A stretch of 64,000 bases of DNA from Halicephalobus mephisto (taxonomy: Eukaryota; Nematoda; Chromadorea; Rhabditida; Panagrolaimidae), in the NCBI GenBank assembly GCA_009193035.1, contig SWDT01000224.1:62001-126000 (forward strand), read 5' to 3'. Positions within the stretch are counted from its first letter, which is position 1. The number at the start of each line of letters is the position of its first letter. The notes beneath the pieces are model-generated. The model did not search any database. It was not told the origin of the DNA and was given only the letters and a program-made list of their open reading frames with translations. This document shows, in pieces, positions 34,104 to 45,319 of the stretch. Both the position numbers and the translations under genes were made by a program.

Positions 34104-34697
34104 TCAATTTAGACTCCTTCCTGGAGCTCCCACACCATCACCTCCTTTCTTGTTTCGTCGACAGAATTTCCGATGAGAAGCCCAGTGGCTCTGCTGGCAC
34201 TCGACGGAGCAATAAGCGGTGTTCCAGCAGCAGTGGTAGATGGCTTCTGATTCGCACTGCCAACACCACTGTTTCTTCTTGGCACTGGAGATTTCTCGCT
34301 TGAATCGTTCTCGAAGACGAGCTAAGTTCTGTTGCATCTCCTCGTCGAATTTTTTAATGAGATCTTTTCTGAAAAATTAATAATATGAAACTTAACGAAA
34401 TAGAAAAAACTTGCTTTGTCGCCTCCAGTTCGTCCTTGAATTGGATTAGAAGTTCTGCTCGAATCTTGTTCTGGTCGCTGATGTAGTTGTTGTGTAGCTA
34501 AAACAAAAATCAATATATGAAAAAGTTAAAAAACTTACATTTTCTGTCAATTCACAAAGTAGTTTTTCCCGAGATTTGGAGTACTCCGTCAACCAGTGCC
34601 GCTGGAGATCGACGAGGGGTTTCTTGAAGCGGTCTGCCATGGCCATTTGCTCAATGCCAGGACCGCTGTTGTTACTGTTTTCCTGGACCTGATCCAT
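34104..34697 (-). CDS. MYND zinc-finger protein of the BS69/ZMYND11-BRA type
   Basis: Exons 34697-34539, 34497-34415 and 34368-34104 give 168 aa. A coiled-coil-like charged helix region (KSREKLLCELTEN, LIKKFDEEMQQNLARLRERF) is followed by a MYND finger WCWQCESEAIYHCCWNTAYC...CQQSHWASHRKFC, whose Cys/His ligands are complete and closest to the finger of BS69/ZMYND11. In C. elegans BRA-1/BRA-2 are short BS69-related proteins that bind the type I BMP/TGF-beta receptor and dampen signalling; this gene is probably one of these. The BS69 PHD-bromo-PWWP part is absent, as expected of BRA proteins. Intron 2 uses a GC donor (GCAAGT); only this choice keeps the frame. An upstream ctctctag suggests trans-splicing 20 bp before the ATG. 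Confidence 0.85.
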
Positions 34698-37486
34698 ATA
34701 TGAACGATTACAGCTAGAGAGAAAGGTTAGAGACAATCAATCCAAATGCGTTCGTTCCCTGCGAGAACGCCAGACGGACACTCGTTGGACAAACGGACTA
34801 CTCTTTCTTGACGAAACTACTGTTAACTTTAGGAGTAATTCTTACGGTATTCATATATCGACTTCATTAATTAAAATTCATCTGTGAATAAATTACAGAA
34901 AATTGATTCGAAAAGTTTTTAAAATGATTGTTTAAAAAATTTAATTTCGACACAAACATCGGACCTAAGGATTTCAATGTAATTTTTTATCTTTTTTGAA
35001 GTTGTTTTTATATTTATTGGATGAATTACAGTATACAGAACTCAGGAGATGCGAAAGTGATATAATAAAAGCATTTATAAATTACGGAAATCAGTGTTGA
35101 AATCAGCAAAGTCATTATTCGTCCGGAATCGCAGTTGATCGTTTTTGTTTTTCTTTAATCTTCAATAATATCCTCATGGGTTATTCGGAAGATGGCAGTT
35201 AAGACGATGCGATTCATATAACTGTGTCAGGTTCCCTTTTTTCTGGAAGAACATGTTTTTTCCTGAAATATCCCTAATGATCCATTTATCCGTGGAGATA
35301 TCGGATTTCACTGACTTTCCAACTTTAAAGAAACCATGACGTTTAAAAAAATGAAATTGATTTTTGTATTAAATTAGTTGTATTAGTCTGGTCAAGTACC
35401 CTCGAATTCGTAAACTTGGATCGAATCCTATTCATCTTCCGAATCTTCGTTTTGGGTTTATTCGGTTCTCACTCTTTAATTCATGGGTTTTTTCGTCCTG
35501 ATAGAATATAGGGCATACTAAAGGTTCAATTTTGATCCTGGAGGATTTTTTCAGATTTGCAACAATGCTTGCAAAAACTTTGTCGACTGTAATTAACGTC
35601 TGGTTTTCTTTATATGGATTGTTCCGCGAATATGCACTATCTTCGTTCTTACCTATGCCATAATGATCTCAATCCGATAATTGTACCCAGGGGCAAGGAG
35701 CTCACGAGCGTCAATGATCAATTTTCTCCGTTTTCCAGGTTATCTGGATCTTCAGATTTTTGCTATCCGGGATCTGCTGATGATTATCTCGCATACCTTA
35801 GAACAAACATCTAGGTTACTAATTGCTAATCCTCACTTGAGAAAGAAATTAAATATTTCAAGGATAAATTTATTTTTTTAAAGATAAATTTAAACATTTT
35901 TTCTGTTGGGGCTTGAGCAGACGCCGTGCAGGTGGCGCTCCCTGATTAGGTGGTCTTAGCACGACTACCGTAATCCTACGAGGTTTATATTGTTGTATTG
36001 TTGTTTAATGGTATTTTTCTACGAGAAATTGTGACTTGTTGTTCTATAAAGACCCAAGTATATCTCCCTCTATTCGTTGTACACCAAATCACAACATTTT
36101 CCAACTGTTTTTGAATCATTTTGTGGAAGAACCAGATTTTTAAATATGAATAATGGCCCAATTGAAGCCTAAACGAAGGATCTCTTGCGCAAATCCGATA
36201 TCCAATTCGACATTCTTCGACTTGATTAGGAGTATTGTCATATATCGGTTCTTTGGTACTTTTACTTTCCGTTCAGGTTCTTTCGAACGGAAACCGGAAT
36301 AACCCAAATTTTTCCGCGTTCTTTTTCCTTTTTCCTGACGCGTATCTATGAAAAAACAAATTGAGTGGGCGTCGGGGATCTGGCTGAAACTAAACTCATT
36401 CTGTAATTTGATTACAAAAGTGGTTTCTGTTTCGTAACTGTGGACCTGAAAAATAAATTAGTTTTGTTTTTATTGCTGGAAACGGAAATGTTAATTGATT
36501 CCGATCTGAATGGATCTAGTTTGGTGAAGTGCAATGGACTCGGAAAACGTGGTCTCGCAAGGAAATGGCCTGTTTATTAACCAGTTTACTGTAGCTGTGG
36601 AAGAGACAGCAGTTGCGATTTTATCAGTTGTGAATTTTTTATTTTCGAATTACTTTCACTTTAATTCTGATTTTTTGACTTTCATTTTCTCAATTTCCGA
36701 ACTAAATCTTATGAATTTTCGAAGTCAAGTTATTTCAGTTGAAATTCAGATTTTTCGATTATTGAGTTCAATCCTAAAAATTTTTGAGTTCAAATTATCT
36801 CTATTTTAGTTTTAAATTCGATTTTTTTTTCAAATTAAATCCTATGAATTTCCGAATTTAAATGATATCAAGTTTATTTTTATTTTTCGATTTCGGATTG
36901 GTTCAAAATTGGTAGTTTTGATTATTGCTGTATTTTCTTTTCCGTTTTTGGTATTATTGGTTGTTAAAGGATCAGACTATCCTTCTCAGTTCTGCCCACA
37001 TCGAATTGGAAAGAGTTAATCACTTTCTTGGCCGAATTGGAGTCAACCTGATGACACAGGAACCAGTTGGGACTTCTTCAAAAGTCATTTGAAAATTATT
37101 TTTTAATCCTCATTTGTTTCTCCCAGATGTTCTCTTCCGAATGCACTTGAGGTTTTGAAATTCTTGTTTTCGTTACGAGAAATATTTTCCGTAAATCCTT
37201 AATGTCTCGATACGTGTTTTATCACCTTGGAAACTCGATTCTCGACGGATAAAATTAATTTCTTTCGATTTTCCGCCTTCGCAAAATCAGCTAACTGCCC
37301 ACTTTTCCTATCGAATCCTGAGGGGGTTTTGATACGACGTTTCCGTTCTCCTTGTCATTGTCACTTTCTCCAAAATGAACGTGTTTCTCTCATGCGGTCT
37401 TTTGCGGGATATTAGTTTTCTTGATTTTATGCCGTTTTTCTTATTCGAATTAAAGTTTCATTAATTTAATTCAATTTCTAGGAATA
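34698..37486. other. Intergenic region, 2.8 kb
   Basis: Divergent promoter space between the MYND gene and the proline-rich gene. A family B fragment (gtggtctcgcaaggaaatgg ... ttactgtagctg) lies at 36540-36600. A GC-richer patch at 35915-35990 (agacgccgtgcaggtggcgc) is unexplained. Open frames here lack signatures or splice structure. Confidence 0.5.
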
Positions 37487-39781
37487 ATGGGGCAGAGGGT
37501 AATATTTCTGATCCTCTGTTTTATGACCTTGATACAGTATTCCAATGGTCAAACAAGGGCTAAAGCTTTCGCAGCCCCCACCGGACCTAATGCTCTGGAT
37601 GTAGAAGGATCAGATAAGACATTTTTCAGTGGGTTTTTGATTCATTGAAAAGGAATTTTTTAAAACTTGAGTTGGAATTTTTTATTATTAGATTTTTTCT
37701 TTCACCTTTGAAAAATTTGAGCGCCAAAATTAATGTCCGTGAAGGTTCTAAAACTTGTTTTCGGAATGGACGAAAGGTCTAAAACAAAGACTGGACAGGT
37801 ATGTTTGGAGGAATGATTACATCTGAGTGAACTCTGGTACCTCTGGGAAGGAATTTTATCTTTATGATGGCAAATACAGTAGTATGTAGTAATTATTCCA
37901 GAAGTCGGCCCGACAAGAGACGGGATAACTCGAGCAATTGCCGATGAAGTGGATCCTGGAGTTGTTCTTCAATTTGTTCCGGATAATTCAAATGATTTTC
38001 CTGCTTATGATGATCATTTTGTTCAACCAAATCAAGAAAATGAACTTTTTATTCCATCGATTTATAAAAATGAAACAGAAAAAGAAAAAGAAGAAAAGAA
38101 AAAAATCAAAATTACAACACCTGCTCCAGTGGTTACGACTAGGAATACATTTAGACCTCGTCCACAACCCCCTCGAACTTTGGCAACTCAAAGACCCCCT
38201 CAATTTATCCCCACAAGAGCCCCTCCTCCGGCCCCATTGCCTCGACAGAATGTCAGACCTACTCAACCCCCTCCTGTTCGACAGCCTTTCAGACCCCAGC
38301 CTCCTGTTCAACAACCTTTCAGACCTCAGACTCCTGTTCAACAACCTTTCCGACCCCAGCATCCTGTTCAACAGCCTTTCAGACCTCAGGCTCCTGTTCA
38401 ACAACCTTTCCGGCCTCAGGCTCCTGTTCAACGACCTTTGCCTCCGTCTTCGTCGTTTACCCCGAGACTTGTTCCGACACAACCCCCACAAGGCTTCCGA
38501 CCACAATCGACTCCGGCTCCGTTCAGACCCCAATTGCAGACTCAGAGACCCTTCCGACCTGCTCCTAGGACACAGCCGGCTCAGCCGTTTCGTCCTCAAC
38601 AACCTTTCAGACCTAGAATTCCTCCACGAACTACTGGAACAACTCCATCACCGAGACCTCTTAGACCGTTCGGAAATAACAATAGAAGACCATTCAGACC
38701 CTCAACTCAAAGACCTAATGATCCAACTGGGCTCAGAACTGGAACTTGTCCATTTACGATCTTCTATCAATCAGGTCCAGCTTCTCAATTCGATGCTCAG
38801 CAGACATACACCCACTTTGCTGTTGTTGTTTCTGTAAGTTTTTTGAAATTATTTATTTATGTTATTTCTTTATAGATTGATCAATGTGCACGTACATGTC
38901 ACGAATTCAACTGTGCTATGGCTTTCTTCGATTCTATCAACAAACATTGTCAGTTCAATGTTGGAAACAACCGTGTTCCTCAGAATTGTCCGGCTTATCC
39001 AAGTCCGTTCTTGAGAAACAATGTTCCTCTTAGTGCTGTTCCCCTCAGGATCACTTGTATCACTTGTCAGAGAAGTCAATTTTAATTTTTTTGGAAAATC
39101 TTAACTGGGGAAATTTTAGGAAGAAGACGAAACAGAACCCGTTCCCGATTCTTTACCAGCGGATTTTCTCAAAGAAGAAGGCAGTTCCAGCCCCAGATAA
39201 TCGGAAGATCTGTTTCTAATGTTATTCATGGAGTCTTGCTGAGACAACCACAGAGCGTTGCCATCGGATTTGGAGAATCCGTTTCGAGGCAAGTTTTGAA
39301 AAATTCAAAGAATTTTAAAATTAAAAATATAATTTTCATGATGAATTATTTATTTTTTAAGGCTTATGGTAGTTTTTTCAGAGAAAGTTCATTTCATTCG
39401 TCGGGAGAATTAGTTGCAATTTCGACTACGGCTCCTTCAGAAGCCCAGAAGTACACTTCTACGGAAGTCCCTGATTTCAGTTCTGCAGAAACCACCAGTC
39501 CTTCTGAAGCCTCCCAAATCGCAGGATCGAACTTGTTCAGACTAAACATGCAGAAACTTTTTCCTTCTGAGGCTTCTGAAGACTCCACGGAAGAATTAAA
39601 AGATGTCGAACTTCATGAAGTTATCGACGACTCGGCAGGAGATGAACCTTTGGATTTGAGGGTTCCGAAATCGAAGAAACCTGTCGCCAAAAAACTCCTT
39701 CATAAAACTACAGGACTATCGACAACTCTTCAAAGAATACAAGCTGCTGACAAAATTTTGGAATCTAGCGAATTTGCGTAA
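37487..39781 (+). CDS. Secreted proline-rich protein with PAN/apple-like Cys domain
   Basis: Exons 37487-37628, 37902-38833, 38876-39074, 39120-39292 and 39362-39781 give 621 aa. A signal peptide (VIFLILCFMTLIQYSNG) is followed by a KEKEEKKK patch and about 190 residues of Pro/Arg/Gln-rich repeats, including five near-tandem QPFRPQ(x)PVQ units. A Cys domain then has CPFTIFYQSG, THFAVVVSIDQCARTCHEFN, CAMAFFD and HCQFNVGN, a PAN/apple-like pattern. The C-terminal third is basic (RRRNRTRSRFF) then Ser/Glu-rich with repeated PSEA motifs. A role in cuticle or extracellular matrix is plausible but inferred. The start ATG follows a tttctag acceptor. The exon 3 donor (GTCAAT) is weak; without it the protein would end at QRSQF just after the PAN-like domain, so two isoforms are possible. 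Confidence 0.75.
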
Positions 39782-40143
39782 CCGGGATTAGCAGAATTTT
39801 ATTTTTGCCATGACTTTTGGAAAACGCTAAAGAAACAAATTAGATTGTTAAATTTTGGTCTCGACACGAATGATGGTTTTATTGATTTTAAAATTATTTT
39901 TATTGCTTTTTTCTTTTTTCGCGGGTAGAGGAAGTAGAAACTTTTTAAAAATTTAAAAATAATAAGCTGAAATTAAGTTATTACATTGGATTCAGATGAA
40001 ACCATCTTTCGTGTCGGGACCAGATTTGGACAGTTAAATTTGTTTTTAAATTTTTTTCAAGCTCAAAGTTTTCATTTAATTTATCTTCTGAATGAATAAA
40101 TTTCCTTCATATCAGTGATAGATTACTGTAGGTGGAAGATGAG
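39782..40143. other. Short tail-to-tail intergenic region
   Basis: 362 bp between two convergent stop codons. It contains two family A-like core strings (ggtctcgacacgaatgatgg; catctttcgtgtcgggacca) but nothing gene-like. Confidence 0.5.
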
Positions 40144-40762
40144 TTATGGTTTCGTACAGGGATACAGAGGAAATCTGAAGACCTTTGAATTGATTACGAA
40201 ATTGTAAACGGTCGGCCAATCGGCTCCGAAATTGGGCTTCATTCTGCACATGATTGTTTCTATTCTCTTCGGAGTGGCGAATTGACTGATCTTGACATAG
40301 CCTCTGGTGATGGTCGGAAGCATAGCAATTCCTTTCTGTTTGTAAGCACGAGTGACTTGGTTTAGTTGGAGGGCGAATGGACTCAGATTGTTTGAAAGAA
40401 CAGTCATAGTCACGTTCAAGTAGTAATCCAGCTTCCCCAACAGTTGGGTCCCGAAGGCGGCAACTTGAAGCATCTGAGTGAAGGTCAACCGACTCATGAT
40501 GACGGTGACCATCTTGCTTCCGATTTCTTCTGGTGATGCTTCATTGTAAAAAGAAGGTTCCAAGTCGTTGAAAATCTGAATGGATTTGATGATAAATAAA
40601 AATCAATTTTTCAAAACTTACATTCTGGTACTGTGCTTTGGATATCCAGTCACTGACCCAATTGTACATTCGAGTAACGCATTTCGTTTTTTGCGGAGAA
40701 GAACTGGGACTTCCGATGCTGACAATAGTTAAGAAAACAAAGAGGAGGTAGAAGTTCTTCAT
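40144..40762 (-). CDS. Unrecognised secreted protein, 190 aa
   Basis: Exons 40762-40622 and 40575-40144. A clear signal peptide (NFYLLFVFLTIVSIGSPSSS) is followed by a mostly helical soluble domain with few cysteines (KCVTRMYNWVSD near the N-terminus; IMCRMKP and YPCTKP near the end), for example LTFTQMLQVAAFGTQLLGKL and LSPFALQLNQVTRAY. The composition resembles small secreted helical nematode proteins (DUF148/SXP-like) but I cannot assign a family. The 46-bp intron is canonical. It is probably extracellular. Confidence 0.75.
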
Positions 40763-42872
40763 TTTTTTAATTTACTGACATTTGACAACTCTCAGTTATT
40801 TGAAAATAGAAGTTGATGTTTATTCAATAATCGCTTTCAGATAATCCAAATATCCGGATATTTATCTAACACTAGGATAATTAATACTACATTTGAACTG
40901 CAACGTAATCCGCCACCTGTATCGATTCACCGATTAATGAACAACTGAAATCGATTTTGTTGTAAATAATTATTTTTTTGCTTTTGAGAGTTTCGAAATT
41001 AGAGTGATCTGTAATTCCATAAAAGACTACATGATACAAAGTTCTCGAATCTTCACAAATGTTGAAAATTTTTGGGATTTTCACAACTTTGTAAGAATTT
41101 TCGGAGTTTCAGAAATTAAAGGTACTGTAGCACTGGACTAGTGTACAGAATATCATGACCATTTATTATATATTAGTCTTTAATCATACAAAGGACACAA
41201 CGTGAGAAGACTACTGTATTTCTCAGAGACTTTCGTCCTGGGAGTCCGGTCCCTCGCGATTTTTTAGATATTCATACAAAATTAGTCCTTTATCAATGAA
41301 GATCTTTAAAATTTTCCAGAATCTTATGGAAAATTCCAGAATTCAGTACAAATATCTAAAGTTTTACAAAAGTTCTAAAAATTAAAAAAATTTTCAAGGT
41401 TATAATTTCATGAATTTTTTCAGAATTTTATGAAAAATTCTAAAATTCAGTACAAATATCCAATTTTCCAAAAAGCTCTTAAAAAGTTCAGTACAATTTT
41501 TCGAAATCGAAAATTCTGGAATTGTCTGGATTTTTTTGAAGATTTATGTCGAAAAAATTTCATAAAAAATATTTGTAATTTTTACAGTAGCATAGTTTTT
41601 GAATTTACAGAAAGTAATTTTTATTTTTTATCATCAAGGAGATTTTTGAGCTTTGTTGCAAGACAAAATTCGTTTGATTTTGAAATTCATTAAAAATTGA
41701 TTTTTTCATTTTTGAAGATTTTTCTGAACGTCTACTCGGTCAAAGGATCCGGATGAGATCGTCTATTAGGAAGTTCCCTACGGCGCTGACTATACTGATC
41801 ACGAATTTAACGATCCCTAGTTGAACAGGAACAGTGCTTCCGACGGCGATTACTTGATTTATTTTATTTCATAAATATCTTTATTAAATTACAATTTTTA
41901 AAAAATTACTGTAAAAAAACAATTATAAAAAGTAAAAATTTTATTTTTAAAAATTCGAAATAAATTCTTGAAAATCATAATGTTAGATTTAATAAATTTA
42001 AATAAATATAAAATTTAATAAGTGATTTAAAAATTTATAATTTCATTTAGGTATCAAGTATTTAAAAAATTATAATTTTTAACGAATATTGTTAATTATT
42101 GCCAGGATTGGGACTTTCATAGGAATTGCAGATACTAGAAAAAATAAGAATCTGAATTCAGAGAACACAGAGTTATGAGTGAAGCAGAACCGAGCACGAA
42201 CTCCTACCACGAAAATCCCTGTTAAAACAGCAGTGGTTTTTGTTATTTTTGGACATAATTTTGCAGTTTATATATCGTTGGAAAAAGTACGTGTTAAGAA
42301 ACTTTGAGTCTGTCCCACTGCTAGAGGATGAGTCAGTATCACATAGAATTAGAAAATGAGTCTCGAGATCTATAAAGCGGTTGACACCAAAATCAAAGCC
42401 AAGTTGGATTTTCGTACAACAATTAAGTAAATCAATCGATCTCTCAGAATGTTGCAAGGAAAGTGGAAATTTATTTTAATCTCGGAATGTGCGTAAATGT
42501 AAATGTAGTATTATCGACCGGTCTGCCTGAATGTTGCAAGCAAAGTGGAAATTTATTTTAATTTCGATGCCCACTGCTCTATAGACCTTGGGACAAGTTC
42601 ACACATCTCAGCTGAGGTAGCCCGTATTATGCCTAAGGGGCTTTGTGATTATTTATTTAAACTAATTTGGGATTTTTGATGGAAAATCTGAAAATTTGAT
42701 GTTCCGTCATCCTGTGGATAATTATTTAATTTTTTAGGATAATTTAGCCGCACTATATATCATCACTAAGAGGACAATTAACAGTTATAATTATACTATT
42801 GAAAGTACATCAGATTAATTTTTTAATGATCGTGCTGTATTGCAGTCGGGAAAAGGAGCAAAAATCGTAAAT
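40763..42872. other. Intergenic region, 2.1 kb, with doubtful exon-like pieces
   Basis: Minus-strand open frames at 40887-41084 (ends SLIGESIQVADYVAVQM) and 41740-41853 look partly protein-like but have no visible start or partner exon. A short duplication is centred on gaatgttgcaaggaaagtgg (about 42440-42485) and gaatgttgcaagcaaagtgg (about 42530-42560). Elsewhere it is AT-rich with no gene. Confidence 0.45.
41740..41853 (-). other. Possible terminal exon encoding a hydrophobic amphipathic peptide
   Basis: The frame reads VIAVGSTVPVQLGIVKFVIS, then IVSAVGNFLIDDLIRIL and a stop. It is GC-richer than its surroundings. An in-frame stop lies upstream and the only nearby acceptor (atcaag) is poor. 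A tiny exon with MKVPILAIINNI near 42060-42110 could supply a start in phase. It may be a remnant. Confidence 0.25.
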
Positions 42873-44281
42873 TTAACGTGATTGAAACGGAGACCGATTG
42901 GGATTAGACTCGTTCTGTTCTCTCTCTAGTTTCCTCGTCTGCAGAACTTGGGAAATGTAATGCTTCAAAGCCCTATCCGGGACAATATTGGTTTTACTTC
43001 CGTCGTAGTCGTTTAGACTGTATCTTTCGCCTTGGTTGGTGAAGTAGTAGGGCACTCCACCTGCCAAACCAGAAGCTCCGAGGGATACCCCTACCTGAAG
43101 TCGTTAATTAAGAGGACTAAGAAGGGTGTAATGTAGTTACTCTTGATCCAACACTGACTCCATCGGAAACCCCCGGAACTCCCACTCCTAGCCCGTACCC
43201 GACGTTGACGTCACCCACTCCACTCAGGAACCCATCACTGTCCGGAGGTAAAATCCGGTGATCAGGCAAATGATGAGGTAGAGGAACGTGTTCGATTATA
43301 GGCGCTGCCTCGGGCAACGGGAAGTTGAAATCCTCTTTCTCGGAATCATTATCGATAGATCCGTTCTGGAAGTTGTTTATTATTCAAATACATGGAAATA
43401 GAAATTTTCAAATTCAATTATGTGGCACCTTTGGGGTCGGTTCCGGCAGCAACGGAGCTTCCGGCTTCAATTCTGGAGCCGCTTCGAATCCCCAGTTGTT
43501 TGTTGGTTGAAAAGAAGCGTGATTTACTTTCTTAATTCGCTCCAATTCCCGTTCGTTAGCAGCATCAAGGGTGATATTCGAAGGTCTACAAACGACCGTA
43601 ACCATGTGTTTTTAAGCAGTTAACTTACATTTTGACAGTTCCATCCTCATTGTATTCATTTTTAATTAATAAAATTCTCTTCTTTAATCCTTCTTGGGGT
43701 TCTGTCAGATGCGGGAAGGGAACCATGGTCGGTTGAGCCATGTAAAGTTTGCAAAAAGAAAAATCCGGATTGGATTTGCAAACTCTCTCAACGACGTCAT
43801 CTTTCGGAGGACCTGGGGATTTAGTTTATCAATCATCTCACAAGTGCAGTATGACCCAAACTTTTAGAATTATTACTTTGACTTTAGCCTATTATACAGT
43901 AATAAGAAGATACTGTAAGTTATTAAAATCTTCTCAGTAAAATCTACAGTAAGCTATTAGAAAATTCTGTATACTGTATATCTCAGAAGTTATAACAGAA
44001 AATTTGAAATTTTTCTTCACAAACATAATTGAATTTAATATTTCGGAAAATTTTTATTTTCTGTCATGACTTCTGAGACATACAGTATACAGTAATTTCC
44101 GATAACTTAAACTGTAGACCTCGTTAAGAAGACTTTGATAATCTACCGTATCTTCCTGTTACTGTATAACGACCCGGGTTAAAAGTAATACTTCTAAACC
44201 ATACTGTAATTACTCACTGTTTTCGTTACTTGAACAAGAATTAAAAAAGAAAATCAGAATCAATAAGGACCAAATGAACAT
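42873..44281 (-). CDS. Unrecognised secreted protein, 283 aa
   Basis: Exons 44281-44218, 43812-43629, 43585-43429, 43365-43141 and 43094-42873 join in phase. A signal peptide (MFIWSLLILIFFFNSCSS) precedes a short Cys pair (CKSNPDFSFCKLYMAQP), a Pro-rich linker (PELKPEAPLLPEPTPK), HVPLPHHLPDHRILPP, a Gly/Val-rich glycine-loop-like run (GVGDVNVGYGLGVGVPGV) and a polar C-terminus (YFTNQGERYSLNDYDG ... NPNRSPFQSR). No known family. The Gly/Val run suggests an elastic or matrix-associated segment (inference). Intron 1 carries a 337-bp foldback element. Confidence 0.72.
43862..44198. mobile_element. 337-bp foldback MITE, copy 1
   Basis: The left arm (ttagaattattactttgact ... gtatactgtatatctcagaa) is the imperfect reverse complement of the right arm (... 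ttctgagacatacagtatac ... aaaagtaatacttctaa), arms about 140-150 bp. A second copy at 61905-62240 differs at only about a dozen positions by eye. It lies in intron 1 of the secreted-protein gene. No coding capacity. Confidence 0.88.
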
Positions 44282-44605
44282 CTTCAACCAAAAACTGGCG
44301 ACGAAAAAGATCAAAATCAAGGTTTATTTTTCAATCGATCATAAACCCTAATTGACATGTCATCTTCAGAACCTGTATGCTTCTATGAATTCAGAAATAG
44401 CTAAACGAGTGATCTTTGGTACCTTATGGCTAATTCACAAAGTTTTCTTTGACGTTAAATTTCTACAAAATTTTTAAATTTATTCAACGTTGGAATTTTG
44501 AACATTACAAAACAAAAAAATCTCCAGACAGTAATCTTTAAAAATTTCGTCAAAAATTAACAAAAATATCGTTTTCCTGATTGTTAAGATGGAAAACAGA
44601 AGTAC

Positions 44606-44764
44606 ACACAAAAAAGTTACTTTTGGTTCCGTAACAATGGCGAAATGTAACACAGTCGTCACATCCTTCATGAGTATTTTGCATTTGTGACGAAAATTGC
44701 AACGAAATAGTGACGATTTGCATTTGTTACTGGGCCAAAAGTTACGCTTCTTTTTTTGTGTATA
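44606..44764. mobile_element. Short MITE with about 30-bp terminal inverted repeats
   Basis: The left end acacacaaaaaagttacttt and the right end (gttacgcttctttttttgtg) are mirrored, with internal mirror cttttggttccgtaacaa / ttgttactgggccaaaag. A TA duplication may flank it. The interior (gtgacgaaaattgcaacgaa) is non-coding. Confidence 0.65.
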
Positions 44765-44773
44765 TTAATAGCT

Positions 44774-44918
44774 TTTACTAGAACAATAAGGACACAATTT
44801 ATATATTCCCTGCCACATAATACAGCAGAGAGTGCCACTCACGTCCTACAGTATTCTACGGTCCCTGATATTCAGGCTATCGCTTCAGGTCCTTTCTTCC
44901 TAGTCTGGTTGCTGTCCC
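44774..44918 (-). repeat. Family C repeat, inverted partner of 25610-25754
   Basis: The reverse complement begins gggacagcaaccagactagg and ends ccttattgttctagtaaa. The two copies differ at about three or four positions over 145 bp, implying recent transposition or conversion. Confidence 0.85.
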
Positions 44919-45012
44919 AACACTTGTGAAAAAAACTGGCTTCTGCTTTGGTGGGTTCTAGTACATGTGTAAGTATTCCTTCGACTTCAGAATATCTACG
45001 AAATCATTTTAG

Positions 45013-45200
45013 ACAAGTACCCACGAGATTCCTCACGTCGGCTTATCCAGGACCACGTATCTGAAGATCTGTTGAACGATTATTTTTGTCTTTTTTCCTG
45101 TATGTTTTTCTTCCAGATGAAGGGCATTCTTGAGAAACACTTCTTCCATTTAGGCAACGCGGACACGGCTTTGGTCCCAGAAGCTCAAGATTCAAATTAA
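45013..45200 (+). CDS. Possible 3' exon(s) of an unrecognised or truncated gene
   Basis: After a good acceptor (atcattttag) the plus strand is open for 62 codons: KYPRDSSRRLIQDHVSEDLL ... MKGILEKHFFHLGNADTALV ... EAQDSN, stop. The other two frames close early. No in-phase upstream exon is seen; the family C repeat and a MITE lie directly upstream and may have destroyed it. Family unknown. Confidence 0.3.
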
Positions 45201-45319
45201 CTTTATTTTACAATACATTCAAAATACAGTATATAGTCTTAACTATCGATGATCCATCTAGTAAGCTTAAATGATATCATACTGTAGATTTGTTAATTGC
45301 AAAGTTCGGAAGTGGTTAA

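Noticed and set aside
37938..38837. Long Leu-rich plus-strand frame and Arg/Ser-rich minus-strand frame over the proline-rich gene
   Set aside because: Both are alternative-frame shadows of the repetitive proline codons; only the chosen frame has a signal peptide, splice phases and the Cys domain.
39650..39665. PLDLR motif (CtBP-binding type) in the proline-rich protein
   Set aside because: The protein has a signal peptide and is predicted extracellular, so a nuclear co-repressor motif is probably accidental.
42613..42620. let-7 family seed string tgaggtag
   Set aside because: No complementary arm within about 100 bases on either side, so no miRNA hairpin; an 8-mer is expected by chance in this window.
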